Assembly (NCBI RefSeq): GCF_026151205.1
Contig: NC_087082.1
Location: 9,184,901-9,248,900, forward strand
Reading direction: 5' to 3'
DNA from: Bolinopsis microptera
Taxonomy: Eukaryota > Ctenophora > Tentaculata > Lobata > Bolinopsidae
Length of the DNA: 64,000 nucleotides
Positions 47,636-60,666 of this stretch are shown one piece after another. Numbering within the stretch: position 1 is the stretch's first letter; each line of letters opens with the position of its first letter. Made by a program: the position numbers and the translations under genes. The notes under the pieces were generated by a model, which was given only the letters and a program-made list of their open reading frames with translations, was not told the DNA's origin and searched no databases.

Positions 47636-50600
47636 TCATCTAGGCTTTTTTCGCGAACTGAGTGAGCTAGAAGTTCTAGAAGATTTAGTTTTCTTATCTA
47701 CGGGAGGACTGAACATTTTGACGCTGTTTGAACTAGAGCTCCGAGATGTTGAGGGTGAGGGGGCTTTAGCGCCAGGATTGAAGGAGTTCTCTCGTATCAC
47801 CTTATCTGGTCGCACAAAACTTCCGTGTTTCTGTTTACATTTGAAGTATCGGTGTCCGCCAACGCTACCGTCGTGTTTCCCTACAAAATGGGGGTATTAT
47901 TACAGCGTGAAATGGAACACGATTGTATAAATTAACACTGGATTTCTTGGGGATAGATAAGCCATCAGATCAGGGGCAAAGTGAATTCGCGTGGGATCTT
48001 GCAAAATCTGCATTGCAATGGTATGATGATGAATATGCAATGGTCACATTGAGTGTGAAATGTTATATGACGCATTATATCCCATAATCACTTGTCAATC
48101 GATTTAGAAGTGACTGAGTGTAGCTACAGCTACAGCTTCCAACATAGCTACGGCTAGCCGTGTGTTTATAGCTAGCTAGCGCGCTTGAGCACGCACTTAA
48201 ATAGTGTCTGCACCAAGCGACTTAGCGTGGCCCCGCGCCTTTTGCGCGTTACATAAAGTCGAAAAGAAAATACAAAATTAGCATCCGTGTCAATTTCTTT
48301 GGGCAGCAGCATGAGCGTTTCAAAAGGGGGTGATGCAACGTCAATTAATGTCAATTAATGTCAATTAATGTCAATTAATGTCAATGTCAGTTTTGCAAAA
48401 TTTTGGAATACTGACATTAATTGACACGATATTTTCCAACCAGAGATTATGTAGTTCTACCATATTTTTAGCACTTTAGAACGTTTATATCATCAAATTA
48501 TTCACTACTATCACATATGGAAATGTGAAATGTGAAAAAATTACGATCATTAAACAATAAAACTAAAATAATACGGTTTTCCGAAATTTAATTGTCTTAA
48601 ATGGGCGTGGCCATCCAAGGGCGTGGTTCTCAACATCATCAAAACTTAAAACCCACATTAAACGAAATGCCTTCATGACATTTATATTTGAATAACGAAT
48701 CTTAAACAGCTAACATTACTCCTTCATACTAAAAAAGCCGATTCTAGATATTTTACCTGTATAAGAAACCAATAAAATATGGGCGTGGCCGGTGGGGACC
48801 GAAGATGGAAGAGTTGGGAGCTGAAATGTTTTTGGTGGTCTTTGAACCTAACGATCAACAGATAAGAACATACTCATAATTATTCAAGGACATTTTGTTT
48901 TTTTTTAACCGGTCTAACTTACATAGACGTGAATATCTTGAATATTTATCGAATAATGATAATCTCAAATTTCAAGACAAATTAATGTCAATTAATGTCA
49001 ATGTCAGTTTGGGGTTTTTATGGAATACTGACATTAATTGACGTTGCATCACCCCCTTTCAAAATGTTGCGTAGTCCGTGAACGAAGTTTACTTACATGA
49101 AAACGATACAATTTTATTCACACAGAAAAGAGCTGTAACAGTCAAACAGACTCATACAGAAAGAAAAATAATACGTTATTATAGTTAACATCGCTATCGC
49201 TTACCTTGAGGTCCATCAAGAGCAATTCCTATCCAGACTCCAGCAGAGAACTTGGTTTCACCGACATATTTAACGGTTCCCATCTTGTAACCGGGCGTAA
49301 CCATAACAGCATCACCAACATAAATATCAGGCATTACGAGCTCTTCCTTAGGTAGTTCGGGCACTGGTTCAGGTTCTGGAGCAGGTACCAATTCCGGAAT
49401 CGATTCCGGTTCAATTTCTGGTTCTGGTTCAGCTAAAGGTTCAGGTTCTGGGTTCGATTCTGGTTCAGGTTTAAATTCTGGTTCGGGTTGAATTTTCTTC
49501 TGATGGCCATCGTTAATATTAGAACATTCCAGAACTTTGGTAAGATCTTTATCAGCAAACTTGTCATGATTAGAGTTCATGTTATCGGAATAGCTCTTGT
49601 TGTTGCTATCAATATTGATAGTTTTATTATTAGGATCGGATAGCTCGATGTTAGGAATGTTTAGCGGAGGATTTGAGGGTAAATTCTCTTCGTTTAATGG
49701 AATGTTAGTAGCGGATTCTCTTGGTTCATTCTCCTGGATCTGCTCGGCTGAGTTCTCCAAAGATGAGGAATTAATCTCGTTGTTATCATGAGATACATCT
49801 GCAACATTGTTGGAGATAGGTTCTTCGGTGATGTTGTTAGGCATAGGAACCGCTTCAGTGATGTTGTTAGGCATTGGGACCGCTTCTGCAATGTTGTTAG
49901 GAATGGAAACCTCTTCCGGTATGTTATTAGGGATTGGAACTTCTACCGCGCTGTTGACATCAGTATAATCGACAGGCTCTAAAGTATCTTCTAAACCATC
50001 ATCCACGTGCTCTTCATGCGCATCACCGTTCAACTTTTTCTCGACAACCTCTATGTCGTCCAGGAAAAGGTTTTCCTCTGACTTAGAAAGTTCTAGATTA
50101 GAAGTAGTAGGGTCGGACACCTCACAAGGCTCCTCGATAACAGAGTTATTGTTACTCAACAACTCTGATATGTTCGCTGATCTTCTCTTTTCCATGTCAA
50201 CCCTAGTCCCTGACTTATCTCTGAAGTTGGGTATGAGGTTGTTCATTCCCTCAGGCAAGGAACCCCCTGCTCTAGATAAGAATGTGGGTGGGTTAACGTT
50301 GAGTGGATCTTGGAATGAGGTGAGGTTAGTCCTGGACTCGAACATCAGCTCGTTTCTACTGGAAGTAAGAGAACGGTTGAGGGCCAACTGACTGAGCGAT
50401 TTAGCTCTGAAAGCTCTGCCACTGGTAGTCAATCTCTCCTTCAGCGCTATATCTTGCCTCATCTTCTCGAGCTCCAATATACTCTCAACAGAAGAGATAC
50501 CCTGGGAATATTGTTCGAGAACATTCTCATTTTCATCCTCTACATCCAGCTTCTCCTCCTCTTCTCCCGCTACCTTGGGGATACTGGGCACGATCTCGTA

Positions 50601-53600
50601 CATAACCCCTGTCCTGTTGGTCTGCTCCGGACGTCCACCTCCTATCTTTCTCATGAGAGATCCAAACGCGCTGAGCTTCTTGTAAACGTACACACATATC
50701 CTCTTACGCAGTGTGACTTGAACACCAGCCGGGAAACCAAGGAGGACACTAACTTTAACAATCATGTAGATCCTGTCTTGGGCTGATGTCTGACAGTTCA
50801 GATCGGGGGAGTTGTGGATGGAGCTGTCCCAGGAGGACGATGCTCGGACTTTAGATTCGTGGTGCTCGATCTGGAGGTTTTTCATCAACACGTTGTTCTC
50901 AAGTGGGAGCAATAATCCAGCACCGATCTGAGAATCTTTCTGGATAGTGGAGGGATTCATGTAGTTGGTAGTCCCGGCATCTTTGTCTAAGAACAAGGTT
51001 ATAGGACGTTGTTCCATACCCGGAGGAACACCTTTAGAAGAAGGAGCTCCAGGGAGACCAGAGTCTACTTGAGGAACGAGAACAGCATTCCTCTCATTTA
51101 CCAACATGACCCACTCATCAACCAGCATGGTCTGTAACTCACTATCACTCTTACTTTTATCTGTCTTATCGATGATGCTGTGTAACTTCTCTCCCAACAT
51201 CTCGCGTCTCCTCATCAGCCGTTCGCTCCACGCTGTTCTCAGTCTCTTCAGATCATCATCAATGTAACTGTCACATCCAGCGTGCATCTTACCAACCCTG
51301 CATACACTCCCGATACTAATCCCTGTAATTCTCTCACACACCACGGGGTATGAACCGAACCCTTCAATAGGGGCTACAGTGACAACAAGACGTCGGGATT
51401 GTCCTTGTCTGAGTTGGTAGCACTCCACCAGACGCCACATCAGGACGGTCGTGTACCTCAACTGGCATGTACTGGCCACTGTCGTCCAGCTCTCTTATCT
51501 CAACCCACATTTGAAGGGTACACATCAACTCACTCCATCTTTGTACCAGCGCGTGAGGGATACCCGAGTCCTTACTTTTGTCTTTTTCTTGCTTCCTGCT
51601 GTTGATCCTGTCCTCGAAACCGCTGCTCAAATGTCCCCAAACTTCAAATGCCAGAGACCCGTTTGTCACGAAGTGAGTAAAGTCCTCTGTGATCTCGCAG
51701 TCGAAGATGTGTTTGTGCTCGAACCTGGCTGTGCCCACAGGCAGCCCATTAACATCATGACCGGGGAGTAGGGTATCTGGGTGGTCCCAGAACTTATACT
51801 GGCAGAACACAAAGTTACACAGGGCCGGGGGAAGGCCGTATGCATCTTGAACTGTAACCTCGCAAAGGGCTTTACCAAAGGTTTGGGGCTCATTTATGTC
51901 AGATCCACTTCCCCACGCTTCACTGTCATCAGAGTCATCATTCTCCGGAAGTCTGCGGATACCGATAGTTATGTGACCGACTATCTGCCCCTGTCTGTTG
52001 ATGATGGGAGGAGAGTATGTCAGCTTGATATCCTGATAGTTGAGGGGCTCCAGGAATAAGTTAGCGACACCCAACAGAGTGTGACTCTTCTCCATCTCGT
52101 AGAAGGGATCGTTGGCCATGTTAGAGGACACCTTCTTGAACAGCGATCCATCATCTCGTCTACTCTCGTACATCTCCCTCATAAGGAATATCCTGTGTTG
52201 CAGCTTCTCTAGTGTCCACACTGTTTGAGTCCCTCTTGCTCGGTGAGTCACCTCAATAGCCACTTCACTGGTGATTATCATTGATTTCTTGTTAGCATCA
52301 AGGTTAGCTTTGGGTATCTGCAGGATGACCCTGAAGCTAGTCTCCTTGCACATCTCATCACTCAGAGTGTTGGCCTCCCTCACCAAAGTGTTAGCTCTGA
52401 CTACCTGGTCCCTCAGTTTCTGTCTCTCTGCTGCACGTGCCGCTTCTAGCTCCTCATCGTACGTTTCATCGTTATCATGTGAAGTTTGAGATTCCTCGCT
52501 GTCCGGTGAGAATGCACCACCAGCAGGCATGCTGCTTAATTTGTCCATCAACTCCGCAAACTTCTGCTCGTAAATCTTTCTCTGATCCTCCAGGGCACCT
52601 TCTTTCTCAGCGAGATATTTCTCAGACAATTTGTCCAGCTCCACTTCTGTAGCATTACCGTGCAACTCGTGAGCTGCTAACTCTTTCTGGGCTAGATCAA
52701 AATCAGCGTTGTTCATAGACTGCTGTCTGTCACCGGGTCTGGCACAGTTAATCCTGAAGAAGTAGTTATTACCCATCACAATACGATCTCCGTGCTTTAG
52801 CTTCTGCCTGTCCTCCAACAGTTTCCCGTTGATGTAAGTTTTTGCTTTAGGCTTTGGTGAGATATGTACCCAGCCGTTCTCAACTTCAATGACACAGTGC
52901 TCCGGGTTGATACCTGTTCCATTTAGCTGGATATCTTGGGAACTATCTGAACTAGTTCTACCTACTAATGTTACTTCTTTTAGATAATAAACCAACATCT
53001 CATTCAGTGCAGGATCCGCGTTTAGGTTGATCAAGTAAAACTTGCTAGCATCAACTTGTATGCCAGTTGATTTGATTGATATTCCCATATCTTCCAGAAA
53101 CTTATGTCGCTCTTTATGAGTTTCCTCAGTCTTTTTCAACTTCTCCTCCCAGGTGGCCGACAGCTCGCTTATCAGGGACTCGCTCTGAGACAGCTGCTCC
53201 TTCAGCTTGTTGATATCAACATAGCCTGAACCATCAGGGTTAGGCACAGTTCCCCCTCGGGACCCTAACTCCGACCTCAGCTTGTCAACTTCCTCCCGCA
53301 ACTCTCGGATCACCTTAGCGTTAGCATCCTCGTTAATCACGGCGTTGTTGATGATTCTCTTAGCTCTGTCGGCGTACCGCAGAGTAGACAGAGTCTCCTC
53401 GAAGTTGTCATCTGCCGGGCTGATGGTAGCTATCATCACAGTCCTGGAGTTACCTCCGAGATTATCCTTCAACAACCACGTCAGCGTTGAGTCTCTGTAG
53501 GGCACAAACGCTCCCTTGCCCTTCTTTCCAGCAGCAATATCAGCTAGAGTAGAAATAACCATTCCCAGAGTAGTAAGGGACTTGTTAATGTTGCTACCCT

Positions 53601-54397
53601 CCTTCATCCTGTCTCCAGTAGCACCAGTCTTACTGAATCTCTCACTTCCCGCCAGATCCACCAGACTCAACTTGCTCACCTTTTCAGTCTCAAGATTGGT
53701 CATGTCATCGTGGGTAATCTGCGTCACTATAATGTTAAACACGGCGTGGGACCGACTGCTTTCTGAGTTCATATTAGTTGAAGCAACAGTGCGGGATTGG
53801 TTACCCTCATCAATCAGCACATTGATATCATTAAAAGACTTGACAATCAGCTTGGAGAGCCCCTCAACATAAGGTCCCAACACTTTGTGCTCCCTCACTT
53901 TTAACTGAGAATGTCCCCCTAACAAATCCCTTACTTTCTCATTATAAATCTCCATATAGGACACCTCAGTTTTAATGGTGATTCCGTTCTTCTCCACTGC
54001 AATGTCACCCACTCTATCAAACAGTTTAGTGCAGAGTCTGGGTATGAGACCGGGTTCCCCTGACCCTCCCATCATTGAGTAGGATTTACCGCTACCCGTC
54101 TGACCGTACGCGAATATACACGCGTTATACCCCTCTATAGCATTCTCTAACACATCGTGTCCTAGTTTGTCGTACACTTGTTCCTGGTTAGCGTACTGAG
54201 GCTTGGTTTTGTCCATGGACCAGAAACTGTGATCAAAGTGGAAAGCTTTGGGAGGGCGGTTGCTTTTAGGGTCTTGTAAGAAGGTGGTTTCGGGGTTCAT
54301 GGTGACGATCACTTTAGAGTTGAGGATCTTCTCGCGCTCGTTCAGAGGGCGCATCCTCACCGCCACCTTCACCGCGCTCGCCATCTTCGATTTGGAC
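47636..54397 (-). CDS. KIF13: KIF13-like kinesin-3 motor with FHA and CAP-Gly domains; one frameshift
   Basis: A plus-end microtubule motor for vesicle transport. The coding exon opens 13 bp upstream of ATG 54384 after an acceptor at 54398, so a 5' UTR exon exists upstream. The motor has P-loop GQTGSGKS (residues 94-101), SSRSH and DLAGSE. An FHA domain follows (VGRTSSDSSQDIQLNG to RIVMGNNYFFRIN), then coiled coil, the KIF1/KIF13 middle region, acidic PEPEP repeats and a C-terminal CAP-Gly domain. CAP-Gly is split: one exon ends at 49205 (WIGIALDGPQ) and the next, 47636-47880, continues GKHDGSVGGHRYFKC and VRPDKVIR to the stop. The total is about 1,800 residues, as in human KIF13A/B. The frame breaks at about 51420, where one extra base separates ASGGV from YQLRQGQSRR. 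No intron fits there. Confidence 0.88.
48326..49056. mobile_element. hAT-like MITE with perfect 8-bp duplication
   Basis: The 731-bp element has terminal inverted repeats of 28 bp starting GGGGGTGATGCAACGTCAAT. TTTCAAAA lies directly outside both ends (48318-48325, 49057-49064), an 8-bp target duplication. The subterminal part repeats GTCAATTAAT four times on the left and twice on the right, with hairpins. It has no ORF. It makes up more than half of the only coding-region intron of KIF13 (47881-49204). Confidence 0.88.
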
Positions 54398-55423
54398 CTG
54401 AAATAACAGTGTTAGTCCACATACTTGACACGTCTATGTGATATGTGTGAGTTTTTGACGCTGAGACATCACATGCTATTTGAATTATTTGATGATCACA
54501 TTGACGGAATCTGTGCGTGTAAAATCTCAAGTGGCATTTTTATTTAACTTATCTGAACTTGTGTGAAACATGACAGTTTATAGAAACAGTACAAGTTGGA
54601 CGTCTTGGTTGTTGCATGACATACATAACTACAATGTAAACACATTCTTTGAATCACTGTATTTTACACTATGCACTTACAATTAAATGTAAAAACCGCA
54701 ATAATAAGAGTGCGACAATACGCGTGCTTCACAGTTCACACTCTCCATTCAACTTCATGGAAACGCACGATAATGATATAGAACTCTTACTAACTGTGTA
54801 CATGTCGTTATTGTGCAAAGCAATAATGGTCATTACAAGTTCTATATTATAATACATTTACAGGACGTCTCCTCGCTCTTCAGTAAAGAAACGGCAATAA
54901 AGAAACGGTAATTTCTGGACACAGTGCAATTAATATCTTTCCGTTGTTATATTTTCAATTAACTCACACTAAAACTTTTATCTTTTATTAACTCACACTC
55001 TCATGTGAAAACTTTAAAACTTAATTTTACACATTTCAACAGCTCATTCATCTGATATTTGTAACAGAAGAGAAAAATCTACTATTTCACTACTGTACAA
55101 CTAACATGTTTAACAAGACGGAAATTGCACATATTGTGTCCGGCTCTCTCACTTCCAAGTCATATAATCGCATGATGATGGATGTATCGATTACTGTAGT
55201 TAGTATTTAAGGCTGATCAAGCACACTCGCGTGATTCCTGTTACTGTATTGTGTGTCTTAACAGCAGTTAACACCATCACTATATATATGTGTGTGTGTG
55301 TGTGTTATAGCAAGAGTGAACGTGAGAAACAAGTATTAGTGTACAAAAGTACTTATTGTGTACGCTACATATGTGTAAACGCATCATGAAATAACGTACG
55401 ATAAGCATTTGTATCTTTTATGA

Positions 55424-55470
<47 letters not shown>

Positions 55471-56008
55471 TGTGTACGTTATTATACTTCGATTGTGTTC
55501 TAAATTTAGCAAAAACTATTCACCCTCAGGTTTATTGTAAAAAGGAGCTACAATGATCTTTACATAAAGAGCATGTAACATTAAGACCGTGTTAGTCAAT
55601 AGTCATAGTAGTCAGTGTAGACCACAGTAAAGTGCAGATAAAGAGGTCACCTATTTACTAATTTACAGAGGAGTTAGGATAATCTTACGAAGGGTGACCT
55701 AATTTGTGGTGAAACAACACTATTACACTGTGTTTCAGGGACAGTCAGCTCACTAGGGTAGATTCAGAGGACACACTAAGAGAGAGAGTGGACACACTAA
55801 GCAATGTGAGACACAATATTCAGTGTTATGTTATAGTCCACAGTTGCAAAGTGTAGACTGTACTGGGGGTCACGTATCCAACGTCACGGGATACCGTCAC
55901 GCCTCACGATAAGCAATATCATGTTGCTAACAATGTTCACAATAACCATAATATTATAGCGTTTCCCTAATATATCCAATAATATGCAGATGTAGGTTTC
56001 ATGCAAGC

Positions 56009-56215
56009 GGTCACTAGTCACTAGTGGTCACTACTCACTAGTGGTCACTAGTCACTAGTGGTCACTACTCACTAGTGGTCACTAGTCACTAGTGGTCACT
56101 ACTCACTAGTGGTCACTACTCACTAGTGGTCACTAGTCACTAGTGGTCACTACTCACTAGTGGTCACTACTCACTAGTGGTCACTACTCACTAGTGGTCA
56201 CTACTCACTAGTGCA
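56009..56215 (+). repeat. CACTAGT-based tandem array
   Basis: About 200 bp made of alternating GGTCACTACTCACTAGT and GGTCACTAGTCACTAGT units. Each has the ACTAGT palindrome, so the array can fold on itself. Confidence 0.9.
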
Positions 56216-58165
56216 ATGTGCATATCACTAAACCTAAGAATTGGTAAAGAAAGCTCCCTCCAGACTACATATTCTAAATGTCCTGCTTACTAATTAAACT
56301 GATAAACAGCAGAAGTTAAGTTGTGTGATGATTTATCCGTATATTTAAAGGGATGATGTGTAATGTGTGAGGTGGTGGGAGATGTGACCTAGATGTGTTG
56401 AACACACCAAGTTTACTCTGTGTTACTCGTGTATCGTCACATTACATAGTGTTAGAACTAGCGCTGTGTAGCTGTGTAACCGTGTAGCTGTGTAGCTGTG
56501 TAGTACATCGTGCAGTATCTTTATCAGGTAGGTTAATATCAAAAACTTATATTCAATATCATTGATTATTATTCATTACTACAATACATGATGCTGGTTG
56601 GTTATTCAGTCACGTGATTAGAACATTCCAAGTTTACAGAATGTAACTGCTGGTGTATCCTGACTCCAGGACATCATGTAGCACTCTCTCTCAACTAGCC
56701 ACCCTGGTGGCTTACTACACAGACATCTAGCGCGCTTGTTTGAGAGCAAACATGCATACCATCCAGTGTAAATAAAATGAGAAAATTATATATCCTTCAT
56801 ATTTCTATATATTTATAGACCACAATGTAGCTCTGAGAGTGTTAACATGTGACTTGAGTGCAGCTCTGTGATTGGGTGGATCGTAATTGGTATCAATAGT
56901 CTAAAATGCTGTTTGCTGGGAAGTTGGACTACCCTTAAATCACAAGAATGAAAATGCGGGTTGATTATATCAAAAACTTTATTTCTGTCCATTACTGCAT
57001 TATGGCTGGTTGGTTATAACCACATGTTTGTAATACTGCTCTCTGTAACCACGTGACTCAAACAAAGCTCTCTGATGGGCTAGTAAGTACACTTACTCTA
57101 GCCGGGAACTAGGGACACACTCACAATATATTAGATCATTCACCTGGTATCTGGGGACATAGTGTGTGAAAACAGTGTGACATAGCAACTATTTCTATCA
57201 AATGAGAGTACCAAGAGCATTGAGTATATTAGATGTTGATTCTAGTGGGACCTGGCGGAGAGGTGACACGTGACAGTAATTAACAAATCAGCTTCCACTA
57301 TTGACCAATTGAACCCCAGAATCACATCACCTCTCAACCAGAATCCACATCTTCATTATATATACTCAAATATTTGAAAGATTGTCATAAGTCGTATATT
57401 CTTAACTTCCGGCTCCCTTTATCACTATTGTAGTCGGTAAAAGGAAACTAGAGTTACGAATTTAACAACTGTGTCACTATGTCACTATCAACATTAGTAA
57501 GGTCTGTAAAAAGGAAACTACAGTCGAGGGTTCCGCAACTATGTCACTTTAAACAGCACAGATGGAATGGGTGACGCAACAAGTATGTTACAGATACAGA
57601 TATGAACTATGAAGTTACTGTCAATACCACCACGTGACCGTACTCAGCTCCAGTACGTGACTTAACAACGATTCCATTGTATAGCTGCCAACTGGGTAAC
57701 TTCCTTAATTTCTTAAATTCTGCGGCTATTTTGATCAATAAGAATAAAGTGTTCAGAGCGATACTTGGAAGCCGTGGGAAGATTATCCAGGAATTAACAG
57801 CGTAGAGCATTCAGGTGAGTTTTAACTGAAAATCTGGTATTATGAACAATAAAAAGCCTTATTTGGACTGGAGGATTCCAAGTTGATGTTTTCCAGTATA
57901 AGACACAGTCGTATTGTGGTAAGTTTTGTTTAATAACATACTAGTACTGACAACGTTGTGAATAAAACCCCGCACACCTACGTAGGTTCACATACACTAC
58001 ACAACACACCAGCCTGGAAAACTCCTGGACATATTTTATAAGCACTAAAAGAATGTTGTGTAGACTACTACTTTTACCGCTTCTTGTTCATCATGTGTCC
58101 TGTAGTTATACTCAATAAGGAACTGGGCTATATCATCATTCCAATCAACGATACGTTTGCCATTG

Positions 58166-58262
58166 ATTTGGGCAAAGTGTTACATTGAGTTGGGCACAGT
58201 GTTACATTGAGTTGAATTGGGCACAGTGTTACATTGAGTTGGGCACAATGTTACATTGAGTT
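58166..58262 (+). repeat. Tandem repeat of about 22 bp, four copies
   Basis: The unit GGGCACAGTGTTACATTGAG plus TT is repeated four times. One junction has six extra bases (GAATTG). Confidence 0.85.
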
Positions 58263-59016
58263 GGAAATTATTTTAAAGTAACGGTGGTTGGTATATTTTG
58301 TTTTTTTTTGTGAAAAATGCGATCTCTTCATTATGTCCCTGCAATTAACAATCGATAATGACTCAGATAAGGAGTAATTGAGTTTATAATTAATAATTTT
58401 GTACATTCACAAACCCTAATTAAAACCGCTTCACCGGGAAATGCACAAGAAATGTACAGTGCTTGATATTAGTAGTCCCACAACAATGCGAACTTATTGC
58501 TTTACGGTTCATCAGACACACAATAGCACACGATATTAATTGAACATCGGTGTCACCTGTATAATATCGGCACCCTAAAATAGTTACCATAGCACCATGA
58601 CGCAGCGCACGTATTTATTTATTATCTTTAATTGCATTATATCTTGCAAGCTATTTTTGATCTCGTTCGAAGCGCACAGCGCTGCTAAATTTAGATCAAA
58701 TTAAAATTAGACCGGTGCTATGAATGCATCCAACCTGAAGTTGGTGTGAAATTTACTGGAATTTCCACAATTTAGACCACCGTAACATATATTTTGTGTA
58801 AAAACCAATACGCTCCACAGCAACGGTACATTAATTCCGCAACCACACTACTCAAAATGTTTTCACTTATAATACAACGAGCTACATCAGGCATTTTGTA
58901 TTGCAACATCTCGTAATAACACTGTTGTTATCTGCACTACATAACACAGACCACCTAATATCGTCTCATCTCATCAGACTCTCTCCCTGGACTTGAACTA
59001 CACAATAACAGTAGAA

Positions 59017-59291
59017 CACTGTGCTATTATTCTACAATACTGTACTAATATTCCACTATACTGTGCTATTATTCTACAATACTGTACTAATATTCCACTA
59101 TACTGTGCTATTATTCTACAATACTGTACTAATATTCCACTATACTGTGCTATTATTCTACAATACTGTACTAATATTCCACTATACTGTGCTATTATTC
59201 TACAATACTGTACTAATATTCCACTATACTGTGCTATTATTCTACAATACTGTACTAATATTCCACTATACTGTGCTATTATTCTACAATA
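59017..59291 (+). repeat. 42-bp tandem array, 6.5 copies
   Basis: The unit begins TGTGCTATTATTCTACAATA and ends near CCACTATA. Copies are essentially identical. The unit is a multiple of three, which keeps two + frames open for over 110 codons. These are not treated as genes. Confidence 0.95.
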
Positions 59292-60136
59292 CCACTGTTA
59301 CCGAATACGGTGGTGTTACACAATGGTGTGGTATGCAGTACACCTTTGTACTATATCTTACAATCACAGGTATGTACTACTAACAATTAAATAAAGTGGA
59401 AAAAAGACACATTTTATGCGGTATGTGACTTAGGTAAATGTAACTTTATAGGCACTTCCCGGGTAGTATAAATATATATCAAGATACAGCAAGGATATAT
59501 GTAGATTGAAGAACTAGGTTTTACCACTGTAACCCCAGTCGGCCCAGTGTCAACACACGCACACTGGACATTATGTAATTGTAACATCCCCCCAGGATAC
59601 TGAGAAGTAAGACGCGCTACATCTACATGTAACCCAACTAAGTTAGACACAGTGGCCACAATGTGCTACTAAATTAACTGCAGCTCAATTTCAGGATATC
59701 ATGTCACGTGATCAACACGTGTTTTAAGGGGGGTTTTGGTAGAGTCTAACTGAGACAGACAGCTGTTTAACACAGTGTCTGAGATGTGTAATAGTGTATC
59801 AAGCTCTCGCTACTAATGGTAGTGGTATTACCAGTGTTACATTCCTGCTTTGTTACTTAAACAGGTTAATGGTTACTAAGGGGAAGGGGAATTGTGCAGA
59901 ATTGTGTACAATACGTCTAATAGAGTAATAGCACAAGGGATCTACAACACATTGCTTCTAGATCCAGCCAATAATTACAGTTGCTACAGTAATGAACTGA
60001 TCAAGTCCATCAGCCAGTAGGGAGGAAAAGCTGAAATACAAGCCACACCACAGTAAACAGTGTGTACACACACACTCTCAACATACCACGTATGTAAAGA
60101 AGTGTCAAATATTTGGCAGTCACATAGTTTACATAC

Positions 60137-60666
60137 CAATCGCGGATGAAGCAGGACGCCTTCTCCACATCGACAGAGCAACAAGGTGATTTGCTGACAT
60201 CTGATCTCGATCCGGTGAGAGAGGATTGTTGAGACAGGTTACCAAGGTTACTAGATTGGTTACCAAGGTTACTAGATTGGTTACCAAGGTTCCTGGATCG
60301 GTTACCAAGATGGCTGGATTGTCTCGAGGATTTTTTACCAGGACGAGGACTACCGATTGGGGAAGAGAGCTCTAATTTAGAGGAGGAACTAGACAGAGAA
60401 TCAATACTCAGGAAACTGCTGGCTGGAGATAGTGATTCTCTGGACGCTCTAGTGTGACTCAACTTCAGTAGTTTTAGTGACTCCGGTCTCAAGGCGTTGA
60501 GAGATGACCGGGGAGTACTAGAGCTAAGTGGACGGTCCAGTGCCGCCCCAGGGCTCCCCGGCGAACGCCCCAGAGCCGCTCTACTTGAACGAGGTGTAGT
60601 GCTCTTATTTAAGGGTGGATCATCCTGACTTCTCCTGTTTTTGTTTGTGCGCCGCTTATCAGTCAT
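60137..60666 (-). CDS. Serine-rich first coding exon of an unidentified gene
   Basis: ATG 60666 opens 176 codons up to a good donor at 60136 (GATTG|GTATGT), after which the frame reads into intron. The segment is basic and about one quarter serine, with RS and SP motifs that look like phosphorylation sites, so it is probably disordered. Residues about 117-142 are an eight-residue repeat with core LGNQSSN. The end, CCSVDVEKASCFIRDW, looks like the start of a folded domain. Downstream exons were not found. It could be the N-terminus of a signalling protein, but no family is recognised. Confidence 0.5.

Larger units (their letters stand above)
54398..60136. other. Gene-poor region 5' of KIF13
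   Basis: No coding exon could be supported. It should contain the KIF13 promoter and 5' UTR exon(s), and possibly downstream exons of the 60666 gene. A strong donor-like CATTCAG|GTGAGT on + stands at 57813, preceded by a stop in the only protein-like frame. GT tracts lie at 55291-55304 and 55424-55469. Tandem arrays are listed separately. Confidence 0.45.

Noticed and set aside
51364-51479. A small intron joining the two KIF13 frames
   Set aside because: Conserved protein continues directly across the junction with no GT-AG pair that would keep those residues.
57607-57830. Coding exon ending in a strong + donor at 57813
   Set aside because: A stop codon precedes the donor in the only protein-like frame. 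At most it would be a non-coding exon.
58993-59394. Two overlapping ORFs of 120-133 codons
   Set aside because: Same cause: a 42-bp array without stops. The protein would be pure repeat with no start context.
59414-59659. Possible second exon of the 60666 gene
   Set aside because: The frame looks slightly protein-like, but no acceptor gives the needed phase after the 60136 donor.
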